A stretch of 64,000 nt of DNA from Bryoerythrophyllum caledonicum (GCA_963971425.1 OZ020522.1:2764168-2828167), one strand, 5' to 3'; positions 36,643 through 49,585 are shown, counted from the stretch's first letter. Notes: generated from the sequence alone by a model not told the origin. Numbers and translations: made by a program.

Positions 36643-38776
36643 ATGACGACGATGGTGGCGGTTTTGCTGGTGGTGTCCATGTTCAACTTGGCGACCGCGT
36701 TCGATAGCCCGTCAGGGTTCCCAGTGCCGTCGTACTTCGTCATGGGAGATGAGTTCCACGACGCTGGCAATAACAACTTCATCGCCAAGTACGTGCCCAA
36801 GGCCAACCTTAAGCCGTATGGAATGACTTTCTTCAAGACGCCCACGGGCCGCTTCACCGACGGCCGCATCTTCTCTGACCTCCTCGGTAGGTAGACCGCA
36901 CTCAGAATTGGAGCAATTGTAGCTAGAAGTGGTATCATTGCGACATGTACACCGGCATTGTTGAGGGAAAGGTCTGTTGCTGGTGCCGAAGTGGCCTACA
37001 TTGCGGATTCGTGGACTGGGCAATGAGCATGATCTAGGATTCGGATTTCGCGGGTTTAGTGTGGAACTGAAGTTTCACGGCTACAGATGAGTAGTGTCCG
37101 TGTTCTAGAACTCGCAACAGGCTTCCATTTTCTCAAAGCTGTAGTTCAAACTATAGTGGCTCAGGGTGTGAATGTACCACGTCGGCAGAATGCGATCATT
37201 TAGACAGAATGTGACCTAGTTTGGTTGTTCGTGCTGCAGCCAAGATCATGATACTGCCGCAAGCGCCGCCATCGCTGTCCAACATCACGATCGTCCAGAA
37301 GGGGACGTGCATCAACTACGCTTCCGGAGGCTCTGCCATCCTTCCGGCCTCTAGCGCTGCACACGTATGTAATAACGCCTCCCTTGCATTCTAGTTCACT
37401 ACTTCAAAATGCGTGGACATGACCTTCTCGTGCACTCTCAGGGTGCGAAGAACGCGTTCTCGTTTGAGCAGCAAGTGAAGCAGTACGAGGGCCACGCCGT
37501 GGACGTGATCTATGAGTATGGAGTGGACCAAGCGCTGCTCGTCCTGAACGACGCCATCTACCAGCTTAACTTTGGCACCGTCGACCTGCTGGCGTACTTC
37601 ACGAACCCCAACTACGCCGCCGCCTCCGGCCCCATCGACGTCTTCGTCAAGGCTCTAGCCACCGAGTACCTCCGAATGGTCGAGGTGAGTGATCGCCACA
37701 CCTAGCCCATGTTATCCTGTTTTTTTTCGCTTGTAGTGAGGTTTTTCTTCGCTTGTCGTGAGGTTTTTCTCGAGGACAACAATTTGGCTGACAATGGTTG
37801 GTGTGAGTGCTGCAATTCCATCTTCACCTAGGTCGTGTTTTCCTTGTTATCCTGGTCACAGTGTGGTTGTGTTTTTAAGGACACAACTGATCAGGTTTTG
37901 GTTGACAGAGATTGTGCTCACGGGAGTAGGATCTATTTGCTTCAAACCTAGGTCATGTTTTTGTTGCTTTTGTAATGAGGTTGCTTCTGGAGCACCCAAA
38001 CTAATTAGCTTGTACTCGCAAGAATGGCTGGCCTGAGTGCTCCAATTGCATCATGTGTCTAGGACACCTTCTCCTGGCGTTTTTTCTGATTTAGGATTGG
38101 TTGGGCTTGTTTCAGAGGCTGTTTTCTCAAGGTGCGCGGAAGATCGTGGTGTTCGGAATCGGGCCGATCCAGAAGTCGCCTCTGGGGCGGCTGCTATCGT
38201 CGAAGCTGACGTTGGAGACGGGGAGGAAGTGGTGCGTGGAAATCGACTCCGCGGCGCGCAAGCTGAACGGCAAGCTGCAGGTCATGGTGACGAAGATTAA
38301 CGCCGACAGCGGCCTTGACCAGGCCCACTCTGGTTTGCAGCTAGTCTTCGCCGACATGTACGGCGCCATCATGGACATCCAAAAGAACCCTAAAAATTAT
38401 GGTAATCAAAACACGGAATCATCATTCCATCCTCTGCTTGATTCTAATGAAAAAAGTGGGCGGTACCTTCACGTGACTTTACTAATAACTAAAACTTTAC
38501 CTTGGTCGCTCAACTCTCTGCTTTCCTGTCTCAGGTTTCCAGGACGTGAGTAAAGCGTGCTGCGGCGGCGGAAAATTCGGCGCGGAGTTCCTGTGCGGGG
38601 GCACGAAGTCACAGACGTGCCGCGCCGTGAGCAAGTCGCTGTACTGGAACAGCATGCAGTTCACGGAGGCCGGCACCAAGCAGCTCTTCACGCTCTTCTT
38701 CGGGGGCTCCCGCTTCGTGAAGCCCTTCAGCGTCAAGCACCTCTGCAAGCTCCTCATCCCCGGAGTGCCCTACTAG
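36643..38776 (+). CDS. GDSL-esterase/lipase family protein lacking catalytic residues (host gene)
   Basis: There are five exons with consensus splice sites: 36,643-36,886, 37,240-37,364, 37,442-37,684, 38,116-38,401 and 38,535-38,776. They give 379 residues, the usual family length, with no stop. The first 20 residues (MTTMVAVLLVVSMFNLATAF) form a signal peptide. Family layout is clear: FVMGDEFHDAGNNNF at the GDSL block, NYASGGSAIL at block II, YWNSMQFTEAG at block V. Active family members use Ser in GDS, Asn in GxND and Asp/His in DxxH. Here the Ser is Glu (GDE), the GxND region reads GTVD, and DxxH reads NSMQ. The protein is therefore probably secreted but inactive as an esterase. The exons are GC-rich, unlike the surroundings. 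The gene is intact and not part of a transposon. Confidence 0.88.
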
Positions 38777-38779
38777 ATC

Positions 38780-39450
38780 ATGGCTTCTCTCACCATTCAC
38801 GATTTGTTCTTCTTTCCTAGTGCGTGATATGTCGGTATTCTTTCCTGATTCATTCTTTTGTTCATAATTATGCAGTCGGACTAGACTCAGAGATTGTTTG
38901 ACGTTATGAGAGTTGTGTGAGGATCTCACTTAGTTTGTAACGTATCAATGAATTTTCTACATGACGACAGTTGTCTTGGATTCTTCTTGAGTTTGAGGTG
39001 TACATATACTGTGTAGCGTTGAGGGGCGATATCTAGTGGAATAACTTTTTTTTTCACTGTATGTTAACCCTGTAAGGCCTAATGTCGTTTTGGCATGATA
39101 GCCAAACGCTGCAGGCCACCTCCATGAATAATTTAAATTATGGCATAGAGGTGGAGGAAGAGGGGCATCTATTTGGACAGGTCTACAAAAATCAGTGCAA
39201 GCACCGGCGAGCTAGAATGATATCCATGCCGTGGTGTCGCAATGAAATGTACCCTACGTGTGGATGTTGTTCTGCAAGATCTAGAACACCTATAGATTCT
39301 TGCATTCTATAAAAGCCCATCAGCCTTATAGGGTTAAACACTTAAAGAAATGCTGCTCCACTTGTTCTGTAGTTGGTATTTTATTATTTTTGAGTTGGAA
39401 TGGATTTGTGATGTGTATTTCTCTCTAGAAAAAAATTGGAGTGAGTAGAT
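38780..39450. other. 3' flank of the GDSL gene
   Basis: The untranslated region and downstream flank of the GDSL gene lie here. The open frame around 39,082-39,312 has no recognisable domain and I do not call it. Confidence 0.4.
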
Positions 39451-39453
39451 GAT

Positions 39454-39562
39454 AGGTAGCTTGGGTTTGTATAAAGGGAGTTGTATCATATACTTGTATA
39501 AAGGGACCTTTATACAAGTATATGACACAACTGCGGTTTCATTATAACAGGTAGCTTGGGTT
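39454..39562. repeat. Hairpin flanked by direct repeats
   Basis: A 25-bp inverted repeat with one mismatch (TTGTATCATATACTTGTATA and its inverse) fills 39,481-39,530. AGGTAGCTTGGGTT occurs on both sides, at 39,454-39,467 and 39,549-39,562, as a 14-bp direct repeat. It may be a tiny foldback insertion. Confidence 0.6.
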
Positions 39563-39747
39563 AGAACAAATCTTTGCTGTAACATTCATTATATTGCCAG
39601 TAGAACAAGCAAGGCCAGGTTGTAAAGGGTGCTGATTGTAGTAGGAATAAACAGTTTGACTCTTGAACCTTTGTCCTTGTGTCATGTACTTTCCATTTGA
39701 CTTGTGCAATGTGACAACGACAACAACACGAAAGGGTTATGTAGTAC

Positions 39748-40222
39748 GTACTTTTCGATCTCTTTGTGCCATGTACTTTTCGATCTCTTTGTGCCATGTA
39801 CTTTTCGATCTCTTTGTGCCATGTACTTTTCAATCTCTTTGTGCCATGTACTTTTCGATCTCTTTGTGCCATGTACTTTTCGATCTCTTTGTGCCATGTA
39901 CTTTTCGATCTCTTTGTGCCATGTACTTTTCGATCTCTTTGTGCCATGTACTTTTCGATCTCTTTGTGCCATGTACTTTTCGATCTCTTTGTGCCATGTA
40001 CTTTTCGATCTCTTTGTGCCATGTACTTTTCGATCTCTTTGTGCCATGTACTTTTCGATCTCTTTGTGCCATGTACTTTTCGATCTCTTTGTGCCATGTA
40101 CTTTTCGATCTCTTTGTGCCATGTACTTTTCGATCTCTTTGTGCCATGTACTTTTCGATCTCTTTGTGCCATGTACTTTTCGATCTCTTTGTGCCATGTA
40201 CTTTTCGATCTCTTTGGGCCAT
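39748..40222. repeat. 25-bp minisatellite, about 19 copies
   Basis: The unit GTACTTTTCGATCTCTTTGTGCCAT repeats about 19 times almost without change (one CGATC to CAATC near 39,829, one GTG to GGG near 40,217). As 25 is not a multiple of three, each strand's frames cycle with a 25-residue period, which gives long but spurious open frames on both strands. The homogeneity implies recent expansion. Confidence 0.95.
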
Positions 40223-40594
40223 GTGGCAATGACAACAAGAGAGTGTTATGATAATAGTTCTGGTGTGTTGCTATTGAGAATTGAGTTCATCAAAGTCCAT
40301 GTTTTTTGGATTGCTTGTTTTGGAGTAGGTAATGTGCAAGAAGCTCTAGAGTATAAAAATTACCGTTGAGAGAGGTGATTTCTGTAAATTGGTTTCTTGC
40401 ACATTACAATTGCACCCATAATCATCACTAATGGAATACTCAATAAAATTTAAAAACAACCCAACATGAGCCATTGAATTTTACGATTAGTGTAGTGATT
40501 GAACCAAAATAGTTTGAATCAAAAGTGATTGAATTAAAAGAGTCAAGAGTATATATTTAGTAAATCATGTTTGTACTACCTAAGAAGGTTAATT

Positions 40595-43500
40595 ATACCT
40601 TCACAAAAGAAGAACTCCCGTCTCCAAGGGGGGGTGGAGTGAATAAAGTGTTTGTTTGTTTCACCACTAAACCAATGTCCACCAGACATAGATTTAGTAA
40701 TATGGAACTACTCCCTCCTCTCTAGGGGTAGACATTATGTAACAAGTAATTTGTAACTAGTAACCAATAACCAAGGACCAAGGACCAAGGACCAATTAAA
40801 GTCACATGGCTCAATTTGAAGAGATGGTATGTAGACATTAAGTGTGTGCTTTGAGAGGTTTTAGGGGTATCATTTAATTCTAGGATATGTTGGTTATATT
40901 CTATTTTTTTTTGTGTAGGAGTATAGACATTGCATGTTGAATAGCAATGGCATTAATTTTTGTGAATGTCTTTTTAATTAGATTAATGGGGTATTGAATT
41001 TTTTTTCAAGACTTTTCGTAGAGGGAATAAAGGTAGTAGCTTTAGCTCCAGTGGCAATGACAATAAGGGGGTCAATTTTCCATCCAAGAGGTGCAATGTC
41101 ATTAATAAGTGGTTGGTATTTCTTAAAAAAAAATCCAATTGCTTCCATGGAAAATCTATAATTACAATACTTGAATTCGATAAATTGAATAGTAAGGTTT
41201 GTGTTTATGTAGTTTAGTGGGGGGTCTTCATATGGTAGTCCTTTAACATAGTATGTCTGGTTGAAATCTCGTATTACAATGACATCTTTGGATTCCACAT
41301 GTGCATGGAAGTAGCCATGGAGGGACTATTTTTTCTTGTGGATTGTTGTTGAAGGTTCTCGCATTCACAAGTATAAAGCATTAGGATTTGTTTGAGGATA
41401 CAATTAGTTTGAGGATACAATTAGTTTTCGGATTTCCATACCGCTTTGTTAAGTCTTTTGACGACCAGGGAATGTATGTGATGGTCTTGGCATTTGAGGA
41501 GTACGTATTGCCAAGTGTCTGGGTCCGTAAAGGTGCATATTGGATATGTTATGGATGAAAATTGTTCTATTTCAAAAAAGAGTTGTATGTGGGCATTTCC
41601 CATGTATTGTCCAGTGCGGAATTTGATAAGGCATGTTTTTTGTCAATTTGTAACTCTAGGATTTTTCCAAAAGTTTGTAGAGAGTTCATTGTCAATGTTG
41701 TTACCGGTCCATTCGTCAACACTAGGGAAGTTTTTGGAGATTAAATCAGGGTTGTTAGTTAGATCTTGTTCTTGAGATATTTGTCGAGAAATCTTATGAG
41801 ACCTTTGTCTGGGGTGTCTTCTGTAGAAGACCAACTTTCTCTTTGGAAGTAGTATGGGATAGCTTGGGCATGTTCATGCGGGTGTTTGACAATTCTATCC
41901 GATTTACCTAGTCCTTTTATGGCCAATTTTTCCGCTTGTTCATTTCCTTCTATATTGACATGTGTTCTAATTTTATAAAGGGTTGTATTTTGTGTGCGAT
42001 TTTGAAGCATTTGAACCATAGATGTTAATATGTCTTAGTCGGGGTGGCTATTGTGGAGGGTAGGGTGAGTTATTTGTGTGTTTAGTAGATGCAATACATT
42101 TATACAATCTATAAAGATGTGTGCGGGTTCATTTGCATATTGTGGGGTGTTAATTTGGAGGGTTTTATGGAGGGCCATCATTTCTACTCTAAGGATATTT
42201 TGAAGTCCATGGAGTCTTTTGGATATTTTTATTTCTTTAGTTGAGTTGTATATGCCATATCTAGCTTTTTAGTAGTGCCAATGTCCCGAGCTGACTTCTA
42301 TTGATACTTTGAAGGAACCATTTGTATTACAGTTATATGTGGGGTTAAATTTTAATGAGATATGGTCAATATATGTAGGGAAGGAAGGTGGTGAGGTGAG
42401 GTAGTTTCGTGTTGTGTTTACGTATTTACATCTTTGACCATATTTTGTTGTGGTTTATCGAGGTTAAGGAAGGTGTAGGGGGGAATATTTTGTATACAAT
42501 TGGTGTATGTTAAGATTGTTTGATGTAGAGGTGAGTGTGGCAAGTTGTTTAGTGGTTCCTATATTATTATTATCGTGGTGTATGCATACTATTTGTAAGG
42601 TGGATGGCTCAAGTCTTGATTTATTTCTTAGTTTGGGTGGTAACATGGGTTCTTCATATGGTACAAGTGTGCTTCAAATAATGCGATGATGTGAGAATTT
42701 GGAAATGGGCCTGAGTGTGGGATAAAATTTTTATACCAGTTAATGTTTGGTGTGATGATAAGAGTGGAAGTTGTGCTTTTGGATCATTTTTGGCCGCAAG
42801 TCTTGTCCAATTTATTGCTTGTTGTGTTTCCTATGAATTGTGAGGGTGTGCAATACCATTTCTAATCCATCTGTGGTCAAAGGCGTTTCCTAGTGAGCCA
42901 AATTTTTTGTTTCTTTCAAAGGATGAATAGAACTTAGTGAGTTGGGTGGAGCATGTGACGGGGGATAAAAAGTACGAGTGTTGGATGCTAAAGGATGAGA
43001 TTAGTGAATCTAGGATGGGCATGGATATTGTGTATTGTGCAAATTTAAGGGGGTCACTTTCCTGGATACGATATTTATATTCTTTGGTATAGCCAAACTA
43101 TTTTAGTTCCAAATGGTTCAGTTATTGGCTCTATGTTTGTGTGAGTTTGTAATTTGTTATGGTATCGGTTCCATAGCCATTGGAGTATAGTGATAGGAAT
43201 AGTGATAAGATACCTCCCAATGTCTTTGTATATATGTGCATGATCTTCGTTAATTTTAATTGTATAGCTTGATGCGAGAATGTCCTTTTCAGGGTTACAA
43301 TTAATTGTGCATATATTGAAGAAGGGCATGAGTATAGGTGGGATAATTGATCTTGAGTCCCGAAATTGCTCTTGAAGATGATGTGCTTGAATGATTTCTA
43401 AGTAGACTTTATTATGGATGTTTTGATAATATTGTGCTACTTGTGTGGAGTTATGGGTAGAGGTGTTTTGGTCATGCCATGGGAAGAGGTTGCATTGGGG

Positions 43501-44990
43501 TAACCATTTGTTGTAGGTATTGTTATTGTGTTGCCACTGGCATAAATATGGAATATGTGGATGGATTTTTGAGGATATGTGTTGGGGGAGGGCAAAAGGA
43601 ATGGATGTGGTCGGTTCGAGGGGGTGAATTGGCAAGGGATTGTTTCTTGGTTGGATGTTGTTGTTGGTGGTGGTGTATGCCTCTTTGAATGTGTATGGGT
43701 TTGGGTGTGTAGGGCATGGTGAGGTGCATGGATTAGGGCATGGAGGGTAGCAAAATAGTTGTTGTGCAATATTGGGGGTGTTTTTTACTAATTTGGACGG
43801 TGTCGCATGAAATGTTTTGAAGTCATTGTGGTTTATAATGTGTGTTCCATTTGGTAGTGTAATTTTTTTAAGTCGGTGATATGTACTGAAAAAAAATTTG
43901 TAAAAGTTTTTGGTAGAGGTCACCTTGGTTAATTCTTGGGTCATTTTTGGGTTTTATGTAGCCATATTTGTTCGAGAGGTGAGGGTTCTAGAAGGAAATT
44001 TGTGAGTGTGCTTTTTAAGTAAGCTTTAGCTTTGTTTTTTAGTAGAAAAAGTGTTAAGGTGATTGGTGGTCTAATACAATCGGATTTTTTTATTCTAGGA
44101 ATGCTTTTAGCACCACTGTATTTGGTAAGGGTAGAGTGGGTGAGTCCTCTGTAAATTTTACCATGTCTACCTTTGTCGTTGAGTGCATTTTAAAGTTGTT
44201 CCGCTATTTATCGGAGGTAGGCATTTTTATGGGAAAAAGCTTCTAATCCAAATAAATTTTGTGGAAGTTGGATAGTGATATTTGACATACATTTTGAGAG
44301 GTCAACATTGGCTTTTTGAATGGCTATGGTTTTTTTGTCTAATTTTTTGATAGTAGGCATGGACTATGAAATTGTGTAGGAAATGTATGTTACCCCGGTG
44401 TAAATATTTTGTCTACCATTTTTATTTTTTGTTTCACAGTGGCCGGGCATGTTATTAGTTCTTTGCATTGTTTAGTACGTTTTGTGGGAGTGATGTGAAT
44501 TTGTATCTTCCATTTTAGTGAGGAGACAAGATTTGTGGCTAGATATACATATGGTTTGTTTTGATGTAGTAGAGGGATGGGTTGCTTATGGTATTTTATG
44601 TTGGTGGCTTGCATGACTGCTTTGAATGCAGTCAGGTTCATTTTGAATTTATTAGGACATCTCGTGGCGGCTCATTTTTGGGTGCCAACATCCATTCTGG
44701 ACCAATCGCTGAATTTATCAATTTTCTTGAGTTGGATTTGTAGTGATTTAAATTTATCGACTACAGCGGCAAAGTCATAAGCGTAAAGGGCCGAGTTGAT
44801 GGTGACTTGTGATGTTCGAAAGGTGTATCCGTTATTTCCCCTTTGCATTCATCTTAGTAGTGGTTCGAAGAAAATAATGAATAGATATGGGTTTATGGTA
44901 TCACCTTGTATAGTTCTGCATTGTATGGGATGGGACGGGTTGAATGAGAGTAGATGTTTAATATTCTCCACCGTATGAGGTGGATGAATG
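40595..44990 (-). mobile_element. LINE with RNase H domain (second copy, decayed)
   Basis: On the minus strand the order is: end of the reverse transcriptase (about 44,960-44,700: IQGDTINPYLFIIFFEPLL, then YAYDFAAVVD in place of the YADD box), a connecting region (43,944-43,075), RNase H (about 42,330-41,900), a C-terminal region (41,603-40,978: QLFFEIEQFSSI, DIAPLGWKIDPLIVIA) and the 3' tail (40,760-40,600) shared with the SINE. The 5' part is missing and E3 begins directly upstream at about 45,043. Many frames are broken. It and the 14-19 kb copy define one LINE family. Confidence 0.75.
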
Positions 44991-45899
44991 AGAGTAGATG
45001 TTTCCAATTAGTGCAATTGTGTCGGTGGGGTATCCAGGGTCAAACATAGTTGCCGACGAGGCTATGTTGCGAGCATAGAGTTGCGAGCAGAGAGCGGTGA
45101 GCCTTGGTTCGCGAGCCTAAAGCGCAAAAAGTAGGGAGTTTTGAGAAAAAAGTAAAAGTTTCTTAAATTATTTTGGGGAAAAATACTAAATTTAGTACGT
45201 CACTGCCGTATTACTGTGGAGTAGGTGGCTAAAACAATAGACAAGCCAAAATAGTTTTTCACAATAAAGAGACTTCAAGAGGAAAAAATTGCAAGCCATC
45301 AAGAGAAAGGCTTATGACCGTGGTGATAAGGTTTTCAAATGATGGAAAGATATGATTCCTAAGGCAAAGAAGATAGAGGAGAAGTTAAGATAAACATGTA
45401 GACATTGAGAGAGTAGACAAAAAGTTGGTAGCAGGAACACAATTGAGGTGGATAAAAGAAAATGACTATGAAAAGCACTGTTATGGACAGACAATAACTG
45501 ATATGGATAAGAGAGTTTATATGGGGAAATAGTGAGAAACAAGAAGAATGAGAGGGTTATGGTTTAGAGATGGAAAGAGTTAATTCAAGGTAGATATATT
45601 GTTTAGGGGAAGTTTGATAGAGATTGAGCTAGGACATGATGTTTGTGAGAGGGACAACGAGGCTTGGACGGGTGCAGAGAGGAGTAGGGAGACCGAAAAT
45701 CAATTTTAAAAGTGTGAGATACATGTGCACTAAACATCCATCCAGCCATTTTCATGTGATATACAAGAAACTTGTCATGAATAAAATGTTGAGGTGGCTT
45801 TTTTAGTCTCACCGCAATTTGTATAGAAGTGAAGGATAATAGTACCCTGTAGAGTTCTGAAGTTTATTTACACACCGTAGTGTATTAGAAGCAAAATCT

Positions 45900-47110
45900 A
45901 AAGGACTTCTTTAATCTCATTCTACGTGAAACTAGGAGCGTATATAAAGACATTTAGGTCCTGGTCAAATCCACATAGTATGGTAAAGATGTAGTACAAG
46001 TGCTTGCAGTATGTCCACACACCGCCCTAATCACGTGACTTGTTTGACATCTCCGTGAACTGGTCAATCATCCGCGAGATTCATTGAAATGCCTTTGCCA
46101 AATAGCATTTAAGGATACATCTCCACATGCTTGGCAAGTCTGAAGCCGCCGCACTCGAGCGCAAGTATCTTGGACTTGCTAAGGTTTGTGCCCTTCTTCA
46201 CCAACCAGATGTTTAGAGATGGGGTTTTAAACCACTCACGCTCATCGAGGACTGTGAACACAATAATTATTATTATCTCTGTAGAAGAAAAACTGCATCT
46301 TCTCTAGTCTGGTCTTCTTATAATTTTCTATGAGGCCAATATAAGTTGGAGTAGCCATAGGTTGCCTATTCTACAGAATCCTTGCTACACATTTCATTTT
46401 GCCAAACATGACAAAGCAAGTTTTTGTTGAGGTCTTAGAAAGTCTTGCAATGTGCCATTGCTCCTTGTCACAATGAGTCTTGTGAATAGATTTCACATTT
46501 TGCACAAAAGGCAAAGAAGCCGAAGTCTTAGACAAATCAACCTTGATTAGAAGAGGTCTGCTTTTAGAGGGCGTGTCAAAGTCATCAACTATGAGATCAA
46601 TAAATCTAAGATTATTTTGTCATCTCCTAAGCCACGGACGGAAGAAACAAATATTGTCTAGGCAATAGGAGTCAAATTGAGAACACGGAGGGAGTTTTGT
46701 TTTTTGTTTCACCAAAAAAAAATTCTTCTTCACCTTCTAGATAAGGATCCCGTGTGTAAAAAAATTCCGCACAAGGAATTGTGGCGAGAGCCGCACGAAG
46801 AACCTTTGCATTCCCAGTGTGCTGAGCAATACAATAGGCAATACGAAGTTGCAGTTTTTTTTTGTCAGGACCAGTTCCCGGCTTCTCACCCTTAAGAAAC
46901 TGGTAGTAGGCAACGACTTGCATGAATGTGTAGACCATATCATCAACATCGGCGACATACAAATCGTTCCCTCTATTGTCGGACAGTTGTAGCCATTTGT
47001 TGCGAACCGTCTATGTCAAAATACATGTCGGCATTTCCGCCATCTTAACATCGGACATATCCTTCCATGAGGAATTTTCATTAGCAATGACATGGCAAGT
47101 GAAGTTGAAA
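45900..47110 (-). pseudogene. Gene B exon 2 remnant of E3
   Basis: Decayed minus-strand pieces match E1 gene B: EMPTCILT and NKWLQLSDNRGNDLYVADVD, VVAYYQFLKGEKPGTGPDKK, PTYIGLIENYKKTRLEK, GTNLSKSKILALE, and the SWIM end WTYCKHLYYIFTILCGFD. Several stops and shifts interrupt it. Confidence 0.8.
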
Positions 47111-47229
47111 GTGCACACAAAGATTCAAAGTGACTATAGTAGTACAAGGGAAGACGTAGTAGAGCGTGGTTGATGTCAGGAACACTTAGGGACTGAAACC
47201 AAACATAATCATATGACGCCATTAACGAT

Positions 47230-49270
47230 GAATGCTATATTCTGCTGGGCTCATATAGACAGCCGACGTCGGCATTGCAACAAACTCTCATAGAAATATT
47301 ATACTACCCAATAAATGCTAAGGACTACACTCTTGAGAGCGTTGATACTCGCATAGGATGTAGGGGGAAAGCGTGGGCCAGAACGTTGCCAATGCCAGTT
47401 ACGTTCAATCGGCAGAAAAAACGACATCTACAGTGATACTATGAAGAGGCAGCCAATATCGGCGGCCTGTAATTGGGATAGGAGAAAAACTAAACAAATG
47501 AAAATTCTCAAAAAATCATGGAAAAAAATAGAAAAAAATAATTTAAAAATGCATTGCCGATGTTGGCAGTGCGTCATTGTAGAACAAAGAAGGAGAATTA
47601 GTAATAAAATAGATTGCATTACCAATGTTGGCGAGCATATAATTTTGATCTTACTTGATGGCAAACTTCCCCAATGGTAGAAGGAATTTCTAGAAGAAGT
47701 CTCCGACATCGACACTTTTTTGAAGGGCCTTTCATATATTTAGAAAAGGAACTTTCAAAGGGGTGTTGATATCAACATTCCTCTAGGAGGCTTTTCCAAT
47801 GTTTAAAAAGGAAACCTTTGAAGTGGGTGGCGACATGGATAACCCTATAGAGGGCCATCACGATGTTTAAAAAGGGAATTCCTTAAAGGATGCTAACATT
47901 GGCACCGCTTCAGAGGGCCTTTCCGATATTCAAAATGGAACCTCTAAAAGGGACACCAACATTAGAACCCCTTTTCTATGATCTTTAATGTTTATTACTG
48001 AAACTTTAAAAAGGCATACCGAAGTACGACATCGGCATTTCTCTAGGAGGCCCCTCCGACGTTTAAAAATGGAACCTCCAAAAGAAGTGCCGACATCGGT
48101 ACCCCTTAAGAGAGCTTTTCCAATGTTTAGAAAAAATATCTCCAAAAGGGGTACTGACAACAAAATCATACTGCAGGGCCCTTCTAATGTTTATTAAGGA
48201 AACTTCCAAAATGGATGCCGACATCGACACTCCTCCAAAAGGCCCCCCCAATGTTTGAAGCAAACCTCTAGAAGGGCTGCAAACCTTGGCATCTGTTGAG
48301 GTGGGTCCCTTCAATTTTTTTATTAAAAAAACTCCAAAAGAGGAGCCGAAATCAGCACCCCTCAAGAGGACCCCTTAAATGTATATTAAAGGAACCTCCA
48401 AAAGGGCAGCCGACATCGGCTACCTCTAAAGTGTGCAACCACGCTCTAGATAATTTGAAGAGAATTCCAAAATAATATTACACTTTATCATCGGATGTTG
48501 TGTGTATGAGATATTTTTGGATGAAGTTATGACTTTCAAAACTTCATGCGTTGATAAATCATCCGTAAAGTATCGGATGATAAAATGTGATACCATTTCG
48601 GAATTCTTTTCAAATTTTCAACAACGTGGTTGCAAACTCTAGAGGTAGCCGATGTCGGCTGCCCTTTTGGAGGTTTCCTTAATATACATATAATGAGTTG
48701 TCTTTAGGGGCGCCGATATTGGCTCTCCTTTTGGAAGTTCCGTGATATACATTGAAGGCGTCCTCTAGAGAGATGTCAATGTTGGCGGCCCTTTTGGAGG
48801 TTCTCCTAATATACATTTGAGAGGTCTTCTTGAAGAGCACCGATATCGGCTGCCCTTTTGGAGGTTCCCTTAATGAAAATTGCAAGGACCGTCTAGAGAG
48901 GTGCCAATGTCGGCAGTTTCTTTGGAGGTTTCTTATTTAAACATTGGAGCTATCCTCTTCATGGGTGTAGATGTTGGCATATGCTTTTTCAGTTCTAAAA
49001 AAAAAGGGTTATTTGGAATGGTGTCAATGTCTCCATGGGTTGCTGAAGTAGCGGACTTGTAAGCGGACATTCAAATCCAACCTCCGCTTTGTAGGTAGCT
49101 AATATAAGCAATTGCTAGTTTAGGTCAATTGTAGTCTTAGAAATTCTCGCAGCTAAGCGGGTGCCGTCAAGTAGGGGCCGTATAGCATGTTTCAAGTCCC
49201 CGCTTGGAAGCTGCCGATATCAGCTACCTCCGCATTGTGACGTGCCATTACTGTGTTTCAGAACAATAGT
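47230..49270. repeat. Large foldback built from ~84-bp units with CCGAYRTCGG palindromes
   Basis: About eight units of roughly 84 bp run from 47,695 to 48,430, each with a variant of GCCGACATCGGC and AAAGGGAACCTCCAAAAGGG. About five units run in the opposite direction from 48,640 to 48,990, with CCCTTTTGGAGGTTCC. The centre (48,440-48,640) is itself an inverted repeat containing ATTCCAAAATAATATTACAC on one side and a related inverse on the other. Further single palindromes occur at about 47,262, 47,454, 47,562 and 49,213. It occupies the position of the gene B intron in E3. Confidence 0.8.
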
Positions 49271-49409
49271 ATCCTTTTTCTCATCCTTCATTGCCTCCTT
49301 TGCTGATGCAATTATACTTCGTTAATTTAGAAACAATTTGGTAATATCGTTCCCATGCAACTCAAATGTTTCAAGAGCAATTTTTTGATTAGTCAGTGAG
49401 TGGACAACG

Positions 49410-49585
49410 GGGAAATTGCACAAGGCGATTAACAAAGTTGTGATGATTATGAAGAAGGAGATGGCATCTATGTTGAGGAAGTTGCTGCCAATTGCAGACC
49501 CTAAGTATACTCCACAGTTCGTTGAATAAGTCAAGCCACATAACTAGAGTCACAAAGATGAGCCAAAGATGTCTTCAGAAAAGTT
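49410..49585 (+). pseudogene. Gene A exon 6-7 remnant of E3
   Basis: The plus-strand frame reads MLRKLLPIADPKYTPQFVE, matching the end of gene A exon 6 (VMKQLPIA in E1, YLAVAKPLHRDAFFEE in E4). It is followed by HN.SHKDEPKMSSEKL, matching the start of exon 7 (HFSHFKKPQMTIEKL). The match stops exactly where the E4 terminus starts. Confidence 0.6.

Larger units (their letters stand above)
45043..49585. mobile_element. E3: older E-family copy in inverse orientation, interrupted by E4
   Basis: The left end near 45,048 reads TAGTTGCCGACGAGGCTATG then GAGCAGAGAGCGGTGAGCC and GGTTCGCGAGCC, matching the E1 right terminus. Gene B remnants are on the minus strand (about 47,110-45,900), followed by a palindrome-rich foldback in the place of the gene B intron, then gene A remnants on the plus strand (about 49,410-49,585). 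Gene B exon 1 and gene A exons 1-5 were not found, so the middle has been deleted. E3 ends abruptly at about 49,586, where E4 begins inside a gene A exon. The remainder of E3 would lie beyond E4. Confidence 0.65.

Noticed and set aside
39561-40369. Long open frames on both strands over 39.6-40.4 kb
   Set aside because: They are generated by the 25-bp tandem repeat; every frame has a 25-residue period and no start or domain context.
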